NCBI GenBank assembly: GCA_964513095.1
Contig: CAZELH010000005.1
Span: forward strand, 1 to 31,073
Length of the DNA: 31,073 nucleotides
Reading direction: 5' to 3'
From: JBDKGD01 sp964513095
Lineage (GTDB): Bacteria; Patescibacteriota; Minisyncoccia; UBA6257; 2-01-FULL-56-20
In this document: piece by piece, positions 1-7,061 of the stretch
Layout: the number at the start of each line of letters is the position of its first letter
Numbering within the stretch: the first letter of the stretch is position 1
The notes under the pieces: generated by a model
Database searches by the model: none
What the model was told of the DNA's origin: nothing
The model's input: the letters and a program-made list of their open reading frames with translations, nothing else
Position numbers and translations under genes: made by a program

Positions 1-27
1 AAAAAGCCCCGCTTAAAAAAGCGGGGC
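1..27 (-). terminator. Rho-independent terminator
   Basis: A 7-bp GC-rich stem (GCCCCGC at 6-12 with GCGGGGC at 21-27) closes an 8-nt loop. Read on the minus strand it is followed by a run of at least five T (positions 5-1). It lies 30 bp beyond the stop codon of the minus-strand gene ending at 57, so it terminates that gene. Confidence 0.85.
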
Positions 28-56
28 GTACAAAAAAAACAAAAAGAAAAACCGCC

Positions 57-461
57 CTACAGCAACTGGTGGACGCGAAGCCGTTCAAGTAAATCGAAAA
101 GATTGCCAGTATATTGATTGGCAACGCCCTCAGTATCACAAACCAGATACTCAATAGAACCATCGCCATAAAACTCCATTTCAACACATCCCTTTCCTAC
201 TCCATCCTCTCCCCACACAACTTCAATATTCCCCGAATGAGTGAGGAAAAAAGAAATATGTTTTTTGGGAGGGAAAAGAGTTTGATGCAACTCAATAAAA
301 TTATTGAGTGCCGAAACAGAGTCGGGATTTACCGCAAATATTCCTTCGCCACACCAATTATCTTCACGGAAAAAACTTTGGACCCTCTCTTTGTTGTCTG
401 GGGTAAGCATCGAACAAAGATGCGGAAATTCCTCAATCGTGAGAACGGAATCTATCGTCAT
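57..461 (-). CDS. Unrecognised 134-aa soluble protein
   Basis: I do not recognise a named family. The protein is acidic, has no signal peptide or membrane segment, and has four Cys residues. Its middle part (about residues 68-106) alternates predicted beta strands (SFFLTHSGNIEVVWGE, then VEMEFYGDGSIEYLV), a pattern I associate with small uncharacterised bacterial proteins. It is a single-gene unit with its own promoter (503-531), a real Shine-Dalgarno (GGGAGG at 466-471, four bases before the ATG) and its own terminator at 1-27. The strong Shine-Dalgarno is unlike every other gene in the window, so transfer from elsewhere is possible, but this is inference. Start choice is supported by the Shine-Dalgarno. 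Confidence 0.75.
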   Translation of the reverse strand: MTIDSVLTIEEFPHLCSMLTPDNKERVQSFFREDNWCGEGIFAVNPDSVSALNNFIELHQTLFPPKKHISFFLTHSGNIEVVWGEDGVGKGCVEMEFYGDGSIEYLVCDTEGVANQYTGNLFDLLERLRVHQLL

Positions 462-465
462 ATAA

Positions 466-471
466 CCTCCC
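466..471 (-). promoter_or_regulatory. Shine-Dalgarno of the 57-461 gene
   Basis: GGGAGG on the minus strand, followed by TTAT and then the ATG. It is listed because it fixes the start and because no other gene in this window has a comparably clear ribosome binding site. Confidence 0.7.
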
Positions 472-502
472 TATGCAAAAAAAGTGAGTGTACTAAAAAT
501 AA

Positions 503-531
503 AGTGTACAGGGAGAAAAGGGCAAATACAA
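503..531 (-). promoter_or_regulatory. Sigma70-type promoter for the 57-461 gene
   Basis: On the minus strand TTGTAT (531-526) and TACACT (508-503) are separated by exactly 17 bp. The start of transcription would be near 496, giving a leader of about 35 nt. It is back to back with the tRNA-Ser promoter, with a 20-bp palindrome between. Confidence 0.5.
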
Positions 532-536
532 CAAAG

Positions 537-556
537 CTATAAAATTGATTTTATAG
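537..556. promoter_or_regulatory. 20-bp palindrome between divergent promoters, possible operator
   Basis: CTATAAAATTGATTTTATAG is a 9+2+9 inverted repeat. It lies just upstream of the -35 of the minus-strand gene and contains the -35 (TTGATT, 545-550) of the tRNA-Ser promoter. A dimeric regulator could bind here, but an AT-rich palindrome can also arise by chance. Confidence 0.35.
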
Positions 557-573
557 ACCTTTTTCCCTATGAT
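545..573 (+). promoter_or_regulatory. Promoter of tRNA-Ser
   Basis: TTGATT (545-550) and TATGAT (568-573) are separated by exactly 17 bp. Transcription would start near 580, a few bases before the tRNA at 587. Confidence 0.6.
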
Positions 574-586
574 AAAAGGCATAAAA

Positions 587-673
587 GGAGAGTTGGCAGA
601 GCGGTCGAATGCGCCACACTTGAAATGTGGTAGAGGAGAAATCCTCTCGGAGGTTCGAATCCTCCACTCTCCG
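587..673 (+). tRNA. tRNA-Ser(UGA)
   Basis: The full class II cloverleaf is visible. The 7-bp acceptor stem is GGAGAGT (587-593) with ACTCTCC (666-672). The anticodon stem is CCACA (614-618) with TGTGG (626-630), around a CTTGAAA loop with anticodon TGA at 621-623. A long variable arm (GAGGA and TCCTC) follows, then the T arm GGAGG-TTCGAAT-CCTCC (649-665). Discriminator G673 fits serine. CCA is not encoded (CAT follows). It reads UCA codons, and UCG/UCU by wobble. It has its own promoter and is followed by a hairpin terminator. Confidence 0.97.
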
Positions 674-680
674 CATATAC

Positions 681-712
681 AAAATAGACCGCCACTTGGT
701 GGTCTATTTTGT
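681..712 (+). terminator. Hairpin terminator after tRNA-Ser
   Basis: A long near-perfect inverted repeat (AAAATAGACCGCCA at 681-694 with TGGTGGTCTATTTT at 697-710, one G-T pair, effective four-base loop) begins 8 bp after the tRNA and ends in a T run. The shape fits intrinsic termination of the tRNA transcript. Confidence 0.7.
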
Positions 713-747
713 TATCATGTCGAGAAACGGAAGGATTCGAAGAATCC

Positions 748-822
748 GACCTACAATAATTTTGAATTGCGTTAGCAATTCATAGAGGAAGTGCCGACTA
801 TACTATAGTCGGCCTCCACTCT
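748..822 (+). repeat. 75-bp repeat, copy A, with tRNA-Ser 3' end
   Basis: About 70 of 75 bases match copy B at 1073-1147. It contains two perfect hairpins: GAATTGC-GTTA-GCAATTC (764-781) and GCCGACTATA-C-TATAGTCGGC (793-813). It ends in CCTCCACTCT and continues as CCTCCACTCTCCGC (813-826), identical to tRNA-Ser 661-674. The orientation is the same as the tRNA. Confidence 0.85.
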
Positions 823-879
823 CCGCCTTAGAGTTTGTACGAACAAAGTGAGTTACAAAGTCTTAGGCCCTTCCGTAGC

Positions 880-914
880 CCTGCCTGCCGGCAGGCAGGC
901 TTGGCGAAGGAGGG
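880..914. repeat. 35-bp palindromic repeat, copy 1
   Basis: CCTGCCTGCCGGCAGGCAGG is a perfect 20-bp palindrome, followed by CTTGGCGAAGGAGGG. A second copy with the same layout and length is at 30829-30863. I recognise this as an interspersed repeat type common in Patescibacteria genomes. Confidence 0.8.
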
Positions 915-1072
915 CTCGAGATAATATGGAAATAAAAATAACCGTAGGTGATTTATTCTGAGCATAGTCGAAGAAGAATCTGACCACATTTTTATAAGCT
1001 TCTATAAGAAGCGAATATGTAGGAAATGCATAGCCACGCTCCGCCAGTTGGCGGAAGCGGGGCGGCCATGCT

Positions 1073-1147
1073 GACCTACAGTAACTTCGAATTGCACTAG
1101 CAATTCATAGAGGAAGTGCCGACTATACTATAGTCGGCCTCCACTCT
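1073..1147 (+). repeat. 75-bp repeat, copy B
   Basis: Same length and layout as copy A. All five differences lie in the leading arm or in the loop of the first hairpin (ACTA here, GTTA in copy A), so both hairpin stems are unchanged. It ends in CCTCCACTCT (1138-1147), a 10-base copy of the tRNA-Ser 3' end, 36 bp before the start of the next gene. Confidence 0.85.
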
Positions 1148-1182
1148 AAAATAAATATGATACTATAACGAGTATCAATCTC

Positions 1183-1818
1183 ATGAAAATCACAAAAATT
1201 GGACACTGTTGCGTTATCATCGAAACAAAGAACGTACGATTCTTGACCGACCCCGGAAACTACACAACCGGTCAAAATGAAGCAACAAATATCGATTGCA
1301 TTGTCATAAGTCACGAGCACACGGACCACACTCAAGTAGAATCGATCAAAATAATTTTAAAAAATAACCCAAACGCGATGGTTGTGACCAATAGTGCCGT
1401 TGGAATGATACTGGAAAAAGAAGGAATACAATACATAAAAGTATCCGGCGGAGAACACGCGGAAATAAAAGGGGTAAAAATCGAAGGCTACGGCGTCCAC
1501 CACGCCCCAATCTACAAAGAATACGAACTCGTAGAAAACACCGGATACCGAATCGATGAAAAATTCTTCTACCCCGGGGATGGATTTTACAACCCACAAG
1601 TACCGGTAGAAATCTTGGCGCTTCCCATTACCGGCCCGTGGTGCACCATAGCTCAAAGCATGCGGTACGCACTGGAAGTCAGTCCCAAAAAAGTATTTCC
1701 CATACACGACGGAAATTTAATCAGACACGGTATCACCAATCGCCTCCCCGCCCTCTTTTTACCAGAAGCAGGAATTGAATTTTTTACGCCAGAAATTGGG
1801 AAAGAAATAGAAGTCTAA
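1183..1818 (+). CDS. MBL-fold metal-dependent hydrolase
   Basis: A 211-aa metallo-beta-lactamase-fold protein of the small UlaG-like type. The diagnostic metal motif H-x-H-x-D-H is seen as SHEHTDH (residues 43-49). Further metal ligands are probably H106 or H107, D133 in YPGDG, and H175 in PIHDG. The N-terminal GHCCVIIE strand and the TDPG turn (22-25) are typical of the fold. It is cytosolic, with no signal peptide. The substrate cannot be read from sequence; the family includes sugar lactonases, nucleases and phosphodiesterases. It stands alone between the repeat mosaic and a convergent membrane-protein gene whose stop is 12 bp away. No Shine-Dalgarno precedes the ATG. Confidence 0.88.
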   Translation: MKITKIGHCCVIIETKNVRFLTDPGNYTTGQNEATNIDCIVISHEHTDHTQVESIKIILKNNPNAMVVTNSAVGMILEKEGIQYIKVSGGEHAEIKGVKIEGYGVHHAPIYKEYELVENTGYRIDEKFFYPGDGFYNPQVPVEILALPITGPWCTIAQSMRYALEVSPKKVFPIHDGNLIRHGITNRLPALFLPEAGIEFFTPEIGKEIEV

Positions 1819-1830
1819 TACTTAAAAAAG

Positions 1831-2850
1831 CTAACTCACGGGTGGAGTTGGAATAAAGTACTCTTTTCGAAATCGGACGAGTCCGATACCAAGGATAACC
1901 AACACAAAACCAGTACCAATAAGGGTCAACGGCCAACCAATACTATCAGAAAAATACTCAAATCCAATCTTACTCACATATACCATAATCCCAAGAGCGG
2001 GAAGAATGAAAAACTCCCGAATACGAAACTTGATACCAAGCATAATAATAAGCACCGCGAGTATGGGGAACAATACTTCCCAACCAATATTTTGATATGG
2101 AGCATACTTTCCCAATGCCAATACCGACGCCAACAACCCAATCAGTCCGACGCGGTACACAAATTTTTGTAATGATCGATACTGCTCTCCAATAAGCACA
2201 TATCCGAAAAAAAGATAGGAAACAGAAAGAAGGAGAACGCGGTACAACGTAAAATCTTCTATCTGTAAACCGGCTGAAAAGTAAAAATAGTTAGTGACGG
2301 CAAAAAAGAACCACGAGAAAGAAAGGAGGCTGAAAAAAATACTTGAAATGGTTCGGAAAAAACCAAAATAAATAAGATGCTGGGCGAGTAATAATCCCGA
2401 CAGAAGCACGATGCCATATTCGGTTGTCAAAATACCTGTGGCATCAAACCAAACAGCAACACCAATAGGGAAAATCAACGCGGAAAGTACGTACAACCAA
2501 AATGACGCAGCGGCATGCATTCGAAACACCGACAAAACAACAGAAGCGAAATAGCACGCGCACGCGAGACCAAGCGTAATCAAAAGTCGAACTGGTAGAG
2601 TAAAGTCTTGCCAGTGTTGGACAACCAAGAAAAGAACTCCGACAAACACGATCCCCGTCCCAATAAGCGAAATAATCGTGGCGGCATCAAAATGGCGATG
2701 TTTAAGTAAAGCACTCTGTTCAAAAGAAGCACGCGAAGCACTTGCCGAATTATCGGCAGGCGCAGAAAGAGCATCAATAACTTCCTGCTTCGTTAATTCA
2801 CCGGAAGCAATGCGCTGGCGAATCATTTCTAAAATTTGTAGTTTATCCAT
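1831..2850 (-). CDS. DUF2157-like polytopic membrane protein
   Basis: A 339-aa integral membrane protein. The N-terminal 30 residues form a short helical segment (ELTKQEVIDAL, like the small helical modules that precede many such proteins). A linker is followed by HRHFDAATIISLIGTGIVF, the start of a series of about nine to eleven hydrophobic segments running to residue 325. The layout and the FDAATII-type entry sequence resemble DUF2157 membrane proteins, which have no known activity. It is the last gene of the ftsA-ftsZ unit, 21 bp after the preceding gene. A role in the envelope is possible, but this rests only on location. Confidence 0.7.
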   Translation of the reverse strand: MDKLQILEMIRQRIASGELTKQEVIDALSAPADNSASASRASFEQSALLKHRHFDAATIISLIGTGIVFVGVLFLVVQHWQDFTLPVRLLITLGLACACYFASVVLSVFRMHAAASFWLYVLSALIFPIGVAVWFDATGILTTEYGIVLLSGLLLAQHLIYFGFFRTISSIFFSLLSFSWFFFAVTNYFYFSAGLQIEDFTLYRVLLLSVSYLFFGYVLIGEQYRSLQKFVYRVGLIGLLASVLALGKYAPYQNIGWEVLFPILAVLIIMLGIKFRIREFFILPALGIMVYVSKIGFEYFSDSIGWPLTLIGTGFVLVILGIGLVRFRKEYFIPTPPVS

Positions 2851-2871
2851 AGAGGTAAAATAATGCGTTGC

Positions 2872-3402
2872 TTATTCGAGCCATCCCAATATCTGGGGAT
2901 AATAATAATTAGAACTATCACGAGGGAGTGAAATCTTTCGGGAGAAAAATTTACTTTTAATGACCGCGGAGTTAGGATCGCGACGATACCCACCGAATAA
3001 AAATCCAAACACATCATTCGGGCCTTGATCTTGCGCAAACACTTCGTATCCATCTGAAGAAACCCCCGGAACGATGTGGGCGGATCCAGAGGTAATAGCT
3101 TCATACGAAACACGTTCTGACGTATCGGAAGAAACGTGATACACATAAAGCACCGGATCAACGACGCGAACCGGTTGATCCGTTTTTACCGGAGGATACT
3201 CATCTTTTACTAACTTCCCATTTTCAACATGGTAGGAAGTGTATGAATTATAATATCCAGAGCCCCCAGAAACAGAGTATAAAAAATCATGAGCCGGCGA
3301 GACAAAATGGCTCGGCAGAAAGGTGGCAAAAACCGACAAAGTAATAACAAGGAGTGGCAACCCAAGAGCAAAAATAAGTGCCGTATTGCGAGATGACTTC
3401 AT
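2872..3402 (-). CDS. Membrane-anchored protein of unknown function
   Basis: A 176-aa protein that I do not recognise. A single hydrophobic segment at about residues 8-30 (ALIFALGLPLLVITLSVFA) gives an N-terminal anchor with the rest outside. The outer part is rich in Tyr, Ser, Val and Pro and has no Cys, so it is probably a small beta-rich domain. It follows ftsZ by 35 bp and precedes the DUF2157-like gene by 21 bp, so it is probably co-transcribed with division genes. Confidence 0.7.
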   Translation of the reverse strand: MKSSRNTALIFALGLPLLVITLSVFATFLPSHFVSPAHDFLYSVSGGSGYYNSYTSYHVENGKLVKDEYPPVKTDQPVRVVDPVLYVYHVSSDTSERVSYEAITSGSAHIVPGVSSDGYEVFAQDQGPNDVFGFLFGGYRRDPNSAVIKSKFFSRKISLPRDSSNYYYPQILGWLE

Positions 3403-3437
3403 ATACCTAATATACTAAATCAAGCCATACGAAAAAG

Positions 3438-4853
3438 CTATTTCTTGCGACGCCGCAAAAAAGCAGGAATATCCCAAAACGCATCTGGATCATCAGCAGT
3501 AGCAACACTTTTTCCTGAGCCCGAAGAGGATATGCCATTAGTCGGCGAAACGCCACGAGGGGCAAATTTCGCCACATCAGCAGACGTTTGTTGCGTCGAG
3601 GTACTCGATACCAATGTCACATCTGATTTCGCCGAGGAAGATGCATGGGACCCAGAAGCAGAAGGGGTACTTTTCTGTGAAATATCCTTATCAGAAGAAG
3701 ATGATTTAGAAGATGATGGCGTTGACTCTGTTGCAGACACGCGAAGCGATGTTTGCGAAGAAGACGAATCAGCACTAGAACGAACTGGAGAAGAATAGGA
3801 GCTTTCTGAAGAGTGATATGTTTTTTCCGAAGATTGTTGCGAAGGGAAAAGCGACGCTGGAGCAACAGATGCGACAGGAGCGCCATACGGACCATTCGCA
3901 AAACCAGTCGCAATAAGCGTAATTTTTATCTGATTTTCTTTTAAATTTTTATCATGATATGCGCCAAAAATAATTTTTGCATTCTGATCCACTGTTTGCG
4001 CTACCAATTTTGCCGCATCATTAATTTCAGCCATTTTTAAATCTTTTCCACCGGTAATTCCCAAAAGAACTCCACGAGCACCTTCAGCACTGACTTCCAA
4101 AAGTGGCGAATGGAGGGCTTGATTAACCGCCTTAACAGCCCTGTCTGGCCCAGCCGCCATCCCAATACCAACAATAGCCGATCCAGCATCTTGAATGATG
4201 GTGCGAACATCCGCAAAATCAACATTGATAATTCCCGGAGAAAGAACGAGTTCGACGATGCCATGGAGCGCGTTGCGAAGCACATCATCAATCGCTTGAA
4301 ACGCTTTCATAATAGGAGTGTCTTTACTAATAAGCGAAAAAATCTTGTCATTGGGAACTACAATCAATGCATCAACCTTATCTTTTAACTTACTTAAACC
4401 CTCTTGTGCGATTCGCTCACGTTGAATTCCCTCAAATGCAAACGGACGAGTAACCACCGCGATCGTAAGCGCGCCCGATTGTTTTGCAACTTCCGCAATA
4501 ACAGGCGCAGCACCCGTTCCCGTTCCCCCACCAAATCCCGCAGACACAAACACAATATCAGCACCCTTCAATGCCTCCGCGATCTCCGATCGATTTTCTT
4601 CCGCAGCTTGACGACCCAAGTCAGGATTCATACCAGTCCCCAGTCCGCGTGTTAAATTTTTTCCAATATAAATTTTCTTTTTTACCTCGCAATGATCGAG
4701 ATCTTGGTGATCTGTGTTAATCGCAACAAACTCAACGCCACGCATAAAATCTTGCGCCATACGAGATACCGCATTGCTTCCACCGCCACCAACACCAATA
4801 ACTTTTATATTCGCAATGAGTTGTCCTTGGGTACCTACGGTTGGTTTTTTCAT
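3438..4853 (-). CDS. ftsZ: Cell division GTPase FtsZ
   Basis: FtsZ polymerises into the division ring and hydrolyses GTP. The tubulin signature GGGTGTG is at residues 108-114, the early glycine loop at VGGGGSNAV (21-29), and the T7 loop NVDFAD at 210-215 with N210, D212 and D215. The GTPase core ends near residue 322. A 130-residue, extremely Ser/Thr-rich linker follows, then the conserved C-terminal tail DPDAFWDIPAFLRRRKK that binds FtsA and other membrane partners. Length (471 aa) is above the usual 350-400 because of the linker. It follows ftsA with its own promoter in the 113-bp gap. The ATG has no Shine-Dalgarno. Confidence 0.98.
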   Translation of the reverse strand: MKKPTVGTQGQLIANIKVIGVGGGGSNAVSRMAQDFMRGVEFVAINTDHQDLDHCEVKKKIYIGKNLTRGLGTGMNPDLGRQAAEENRSEIAEALKGADIVFVSAGFGGGTGTGAAPVIAEVAKQSGALTIAVVTRPFAFEGIQRERIAQEGLSKLKDKVDALIVVPNDKIFSLISKDTPIMKAFQAIDDVLRNALHGIVELVLSPGIINVDFADVRTIIQDAGSAIVGIGMAAGPDRAVKAVNQALHSPLLEVSAEGARGVLLGITGGKDLKMAEINDAAKLVAQTVDQNAKIIFGAYHDKNLKENQIKITLIATGFANGPYGAPVASVAPASLFPSQQSSEKTYHSSESSYSSPVRSSADSSSSQTSLRVSATESTPSSSKSSSSDKDISQKSTPSASGSHASSSAKSDVTLVSSTSTQQTSADVAKFAPRGVSPTNGISSSGSGKSVATADDPDAFWDIPAFLRRRKK

Positions 4854-4890
4854 AGAAATAAAATAAAAAGGGATACGCGTTGTTCCCCAA

Positions 4891-4920
4891 AGTATAGCGC
4901 AAAAGAAAACGCTTCCACAA
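4891..4920 (-). promoter_or_regulatory. ftsZ promoter
   Basis: TTGTGG (4920-4915) and TATACT (4896-4891) on the minus strand, 18-bp spacer. Transcription would start near 4884, leaving about 30 nt before the ftsZ ATG. It lets ftsZ be expressed above the upstream ftsA unit. Confidence 0.55.
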
Positions 4921-4966
4921 CGTCTTTACAAAATACCTAAATCTGTTGTTTTAATAGCAAAAAATA

Positions 4967-6205
4967 TTATGGAATAAAGTAACGCAACAAAGTACGGAGC
5001 TTTGAACTACCGGGCAAGGAAAAACCGGGTTTAGCACCTTTATTTTCCAAATCAAGGCCAGACAAAACCAAGCCCAAAGCAACCGCAAACTCAGGATCTT
5101 CCACATATTGTTGCATAGGAGTGGTCTCTACAATCCATTCTTGTGGCATTACCGAACCGAGCTGGACAGTAAGTTTGAGTTGTTGACGGGCAAGATCACA
5201 AATACCGGGCAAAAGCGACGTTCCTCCAATAAGAAGAGCGCCACCAGCCAACTGACCAGTTTTTCCTGCCAATTTAATCTCTTGAGTAACGAGCTCAAAA
5301 ATCTCATCGAGTCGTGATTGAATAATTTCTGCCACCAATCGACGAGAAACAGTGCCACGACCATCGGGCATAATCGTCGCCAAATCAATCATATCTTTTG
5401 CATGAATATCACGGGCAACTGCAAATCCATGCTCTAATTTTATTTTTTCTGCCGCTTCAATCGGAATCTTTAAACCAATCGCAATATCACTGGAAATAGT
5501 CGCACCTCCAACCGGAAATTGTGCAACGCCCCACAATTTATTTTCCTCAAAAATAACAACGCCGGTAGTGCTATGTCCAATAGAAATAAGCACCGTTCCT
5601 AAATTTTTTTGTTGCTTCGAAAGAGTCGCACGCGAAGCCGCCAACGGTGCAAACACCATACCACTTACCTCTCCCAATCCCAATTCAACAGATCGCATTA
5701 CATTGCGCACATGAGGAGCAAAGGCATCAACAATCAAACTATTCGATTCCAAACGACTCCCTTTCAGCCCCAAAGGATCAATAATATCAGCCGCCCCATC
5801 AACAATAAATTCGCGCGTAATACTATGAAGAACCATACGATTTGGCGAAAGCTGAACCGCTTGACTCGCTTTCACTACTCGCTCTATATCATCTTGAAAA
5901 ATTTCAGAATCGGCTCGAGAAACCGCAACAATACCACGAGACGTTTGGACTTTTATCTGCGTTGTCCCCACACCCACATAAATATTCCCAGCCGCGTCCT
6001 TTGCGCAATTTTTAATTTCAGAAATAACACGGGCGATAACGGGAGCAGCTTCAGCAACCTCAATCAAAGCACCGCGACGCATGCCAGAAGAAACCTCTTT
6101 CAAAAAAAGTTTAGGAATTAATTTACCCGACGGACCACGTTGCGCAACAACCGCACGGGTTGCTGATGTTCCAATATCGATTCCGGCAATGAAATGTGAC
6201 GACAT
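4967..6205 (-). CDS. ftsA: Cell division protein FtsA
   Basis: Actin-like ATPase that tethers FtsZ to the membrane. The phosphate-1 motif GIDIGTSATRAVV is at residues 8-20. The SHS2-type 1C region follows (VSRADSEIFQDDIERVV onward). The second phosphate motif appears in ISIGHSTTGVV and the adenosine motif in LLIGGTSLLPGI. Length (412 aa) is normal. The end, KLRTLLRYFIP, is a short basic-hydrophobic helix suitable as the membrane anchor. The start overlaps the 3' end of ybeY by 88 nt in another frame; the ATG is fixed by the conserved N-terminal strand. ftsZ follows. Confidence 0.96.
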   Translation of the reverse strand: MSSHFIAGIDIGTSATRAVVAQRGPSGKLIPKLFLKEVSSGMRRGALIEVAEAAPVIARVISEIKNCAKDAAGNIYVGVGTTQIKVQTSRGIVAVSRADSEIFQDDIERVVKASQAVQLSPNRMVLHSITREFIVDGAADIIDPLGLKGSRLESNSLIVDAFAPHVRNVMRSVELGLGEVSGMVFAPLAASRATLSKQQKNLGTVLISIGHSTTGVVIFEENKLWGVAQFPVGGATISSDIAIGLKIPIEAAEKIKLEHGFAVARDIHAKDMIDLATIMPDGRGTVSRRLVAEIIQSRLDEIFELVTQEIKLAGKTGQLAGGALLIGGTSLLPGICDLARQQLKLTVQLGSVMPQEWIVETTPMQQYVEDPEFAVALGLVLSGLDLENKGAKPGFSLPGSSKLRTLLRYFIP

Positions 6206-6582
6206 ATACGCACTTCAAGATTGTGCATCTTAATAATATCACGATGCGTGCCATGACGATAGCCAAGAATGTGCAAAATTCCATGAATCAACAAAAAATC
6301 CATCCGCAAAAGGTTTTTTTGATGAATATCCCAATTAATAAAAACGTCTCCTAAAAAACGATCGCGCGATTCAGGGTGCGGAAATCCGTCGGGGTTTTTA
6401 AAAGACAAAACATTCACGATCTTTTTCTGCTTATGCATATACTTTTTTTCCAAAAAACGCATACGCGCATCTGAAAGAAGCGCCACATTCACCGTACTGC
6501 GAGAAACCTTCAAAAAACGCAAAATGACAGGCACACGAGCCTGCAATTTTTTTTCATACGCATCCCGAGACAAAACCGGCAT
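6118..6582 (-). CDS. ybeY: Endoribonuclease YbeY, rRNA maturation
   Basis: Zinc endoribonuclease involved in 16S rRNA 3'-end processing and ribosome quality control. The zinc motif is HGILHILGYRH, with H100, H104 and H110. The conserved VNVLSF (56-61) and GDVFI (78-82) strands are also present. The usual Asp in GYDH is Arg here. YbeY normally ends soon after the conserved M-x-x-x-E segment (MHNLEVRI, 119-126); this one has a further 28 residues, and these are the ones that overlap the start of ftsA. Length is 154 aa. It follows the yqeY-like gene by 9 bp. Confidence 0.93.
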   Translation of the reverse strand: MPVLSRDAYEKKLQARVPVILRFLKVSRSTVNVALLSDARMRFLEKKYMHKQKKIVNVLSFKNPDGFPHPESRDRFLGDVFINWDIHQKNLLRMDFLLIHGILHILGYRHGTHRDIIKMHNLEVRICRHISLPESILEHQQPVRLLRNVVRRVN

Positions 6583-6591
6583 GACAAAAAA

Positions 6592-7038
6592 TTATAATTG
6601 CTGACGAATCAGTTCAGCCACACGCTTTCCATCAAATCGACCGGCAATTTTAGGCATTACCAGCTTTACCACCGCAGGAAATTCACGCGAACCCGCTTCC
6701 GTAATAGCCGTGGCAATAAGTGAAACAACTTCATCTTCAGTTAACTCAGTTGGCAAATAACGAGTAATAACGGCGAGTTGCTGTTCTTCTTCAGTAACCA
6801 AATCAGGTCGATCACCCTGTTTATATAAAGAAATAGATTCACGGCGACGCTTCACATCCTTTTGTAATAAATCCGTAACTTCAGCATCGCTCAAAGCAAC
6901 TCCAGGTTCCTGAATTTCTTTTTCTTTCTTTTTTAAATTAATCGCGGATAACGCAAAACGAAGCACTCCCAAAGAAAGCGAATCGCCCGCTTTCATAGCG
7001 GTTTTTAAGTCATTCTGCAGTGTTTCATACAATGACAT
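6592..7038 (-). CDS. yqeY: GatB/YqeY domain protein
   Basis: A 148-aa protein of the YqeY family, an all-helical relative of the GatB C-terminal tail that is thought to contact tRNA. Characteristic segments are LQNDLKTAMKAGD near the N-terminus, LRFALSAI, EQQLAVITRYLPTELTEDEV in the middle, and the final MPKIAGRFDGKRVAELIRQ, matching the GatB-tail motif. Its exact role in tRNA amidation is unproven. It lies between rpsU (23 bp) and ybeY (9 bp), a common bacterial arrangement. Confidence 0.94.
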   Translation of the reverse strand: MSLYETLQNDLKTAMKAGDSLSLGVLRFALSAINLKKKEKEIQEPGVALSDAEVTDLLQKDVKRRRESISLYKQGDRPDLVTEEEQQLAVITRYLPTELTEDEVVSLIATAITEAGSREFPAVVKLVMPKIAGRFDGKRVAELIRQQL

Positions 7039-7061
7039 ATATATAAATAGTATACGGTATA

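Larger units (their letters stand above)
713..1182. other. Non-coding repeat mosaic, no gene seen
   Basis: I see no credible gene in this stretch. It holds two 75-bp repeats (748-822, 1073-1147), a 35-bp CCTGCCTGCCG palindromic repeat (880-914), a CTGAGCATAGTCGAAG unit at about 958-973, and the palindrome TCCGCCAGTTGGCGGA (1040-1055). Short open frames here run through repeats and look spurious. Confidence 0.7.

Noticed and set aside
569..775. 68-aa open frame over tRNA-Ser
   Set aside because: It is a translation of the tRNA gene and its terminator; the tRNA fully explains the sequence.
748..1147. CRISPR array
   Set aside because: There are only two 75-bp units, 250 bp apart, with no regular spacers and no cas genes.
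587..1182. Integrated mobile island at tRNA-Ser
   Set aside because: The duplicated tRNA end could be attL/attR, but the enclosed 140-450 bp has no integrase or any gene, so a short repeat element fits better.
3445..3798. 117-aa plus-strand acidic open frame opposite ftsZ
   Set aside because: It is the antisense shadow of the Ser-rich FtsZ linker, with no promoter or ribosome binding site.
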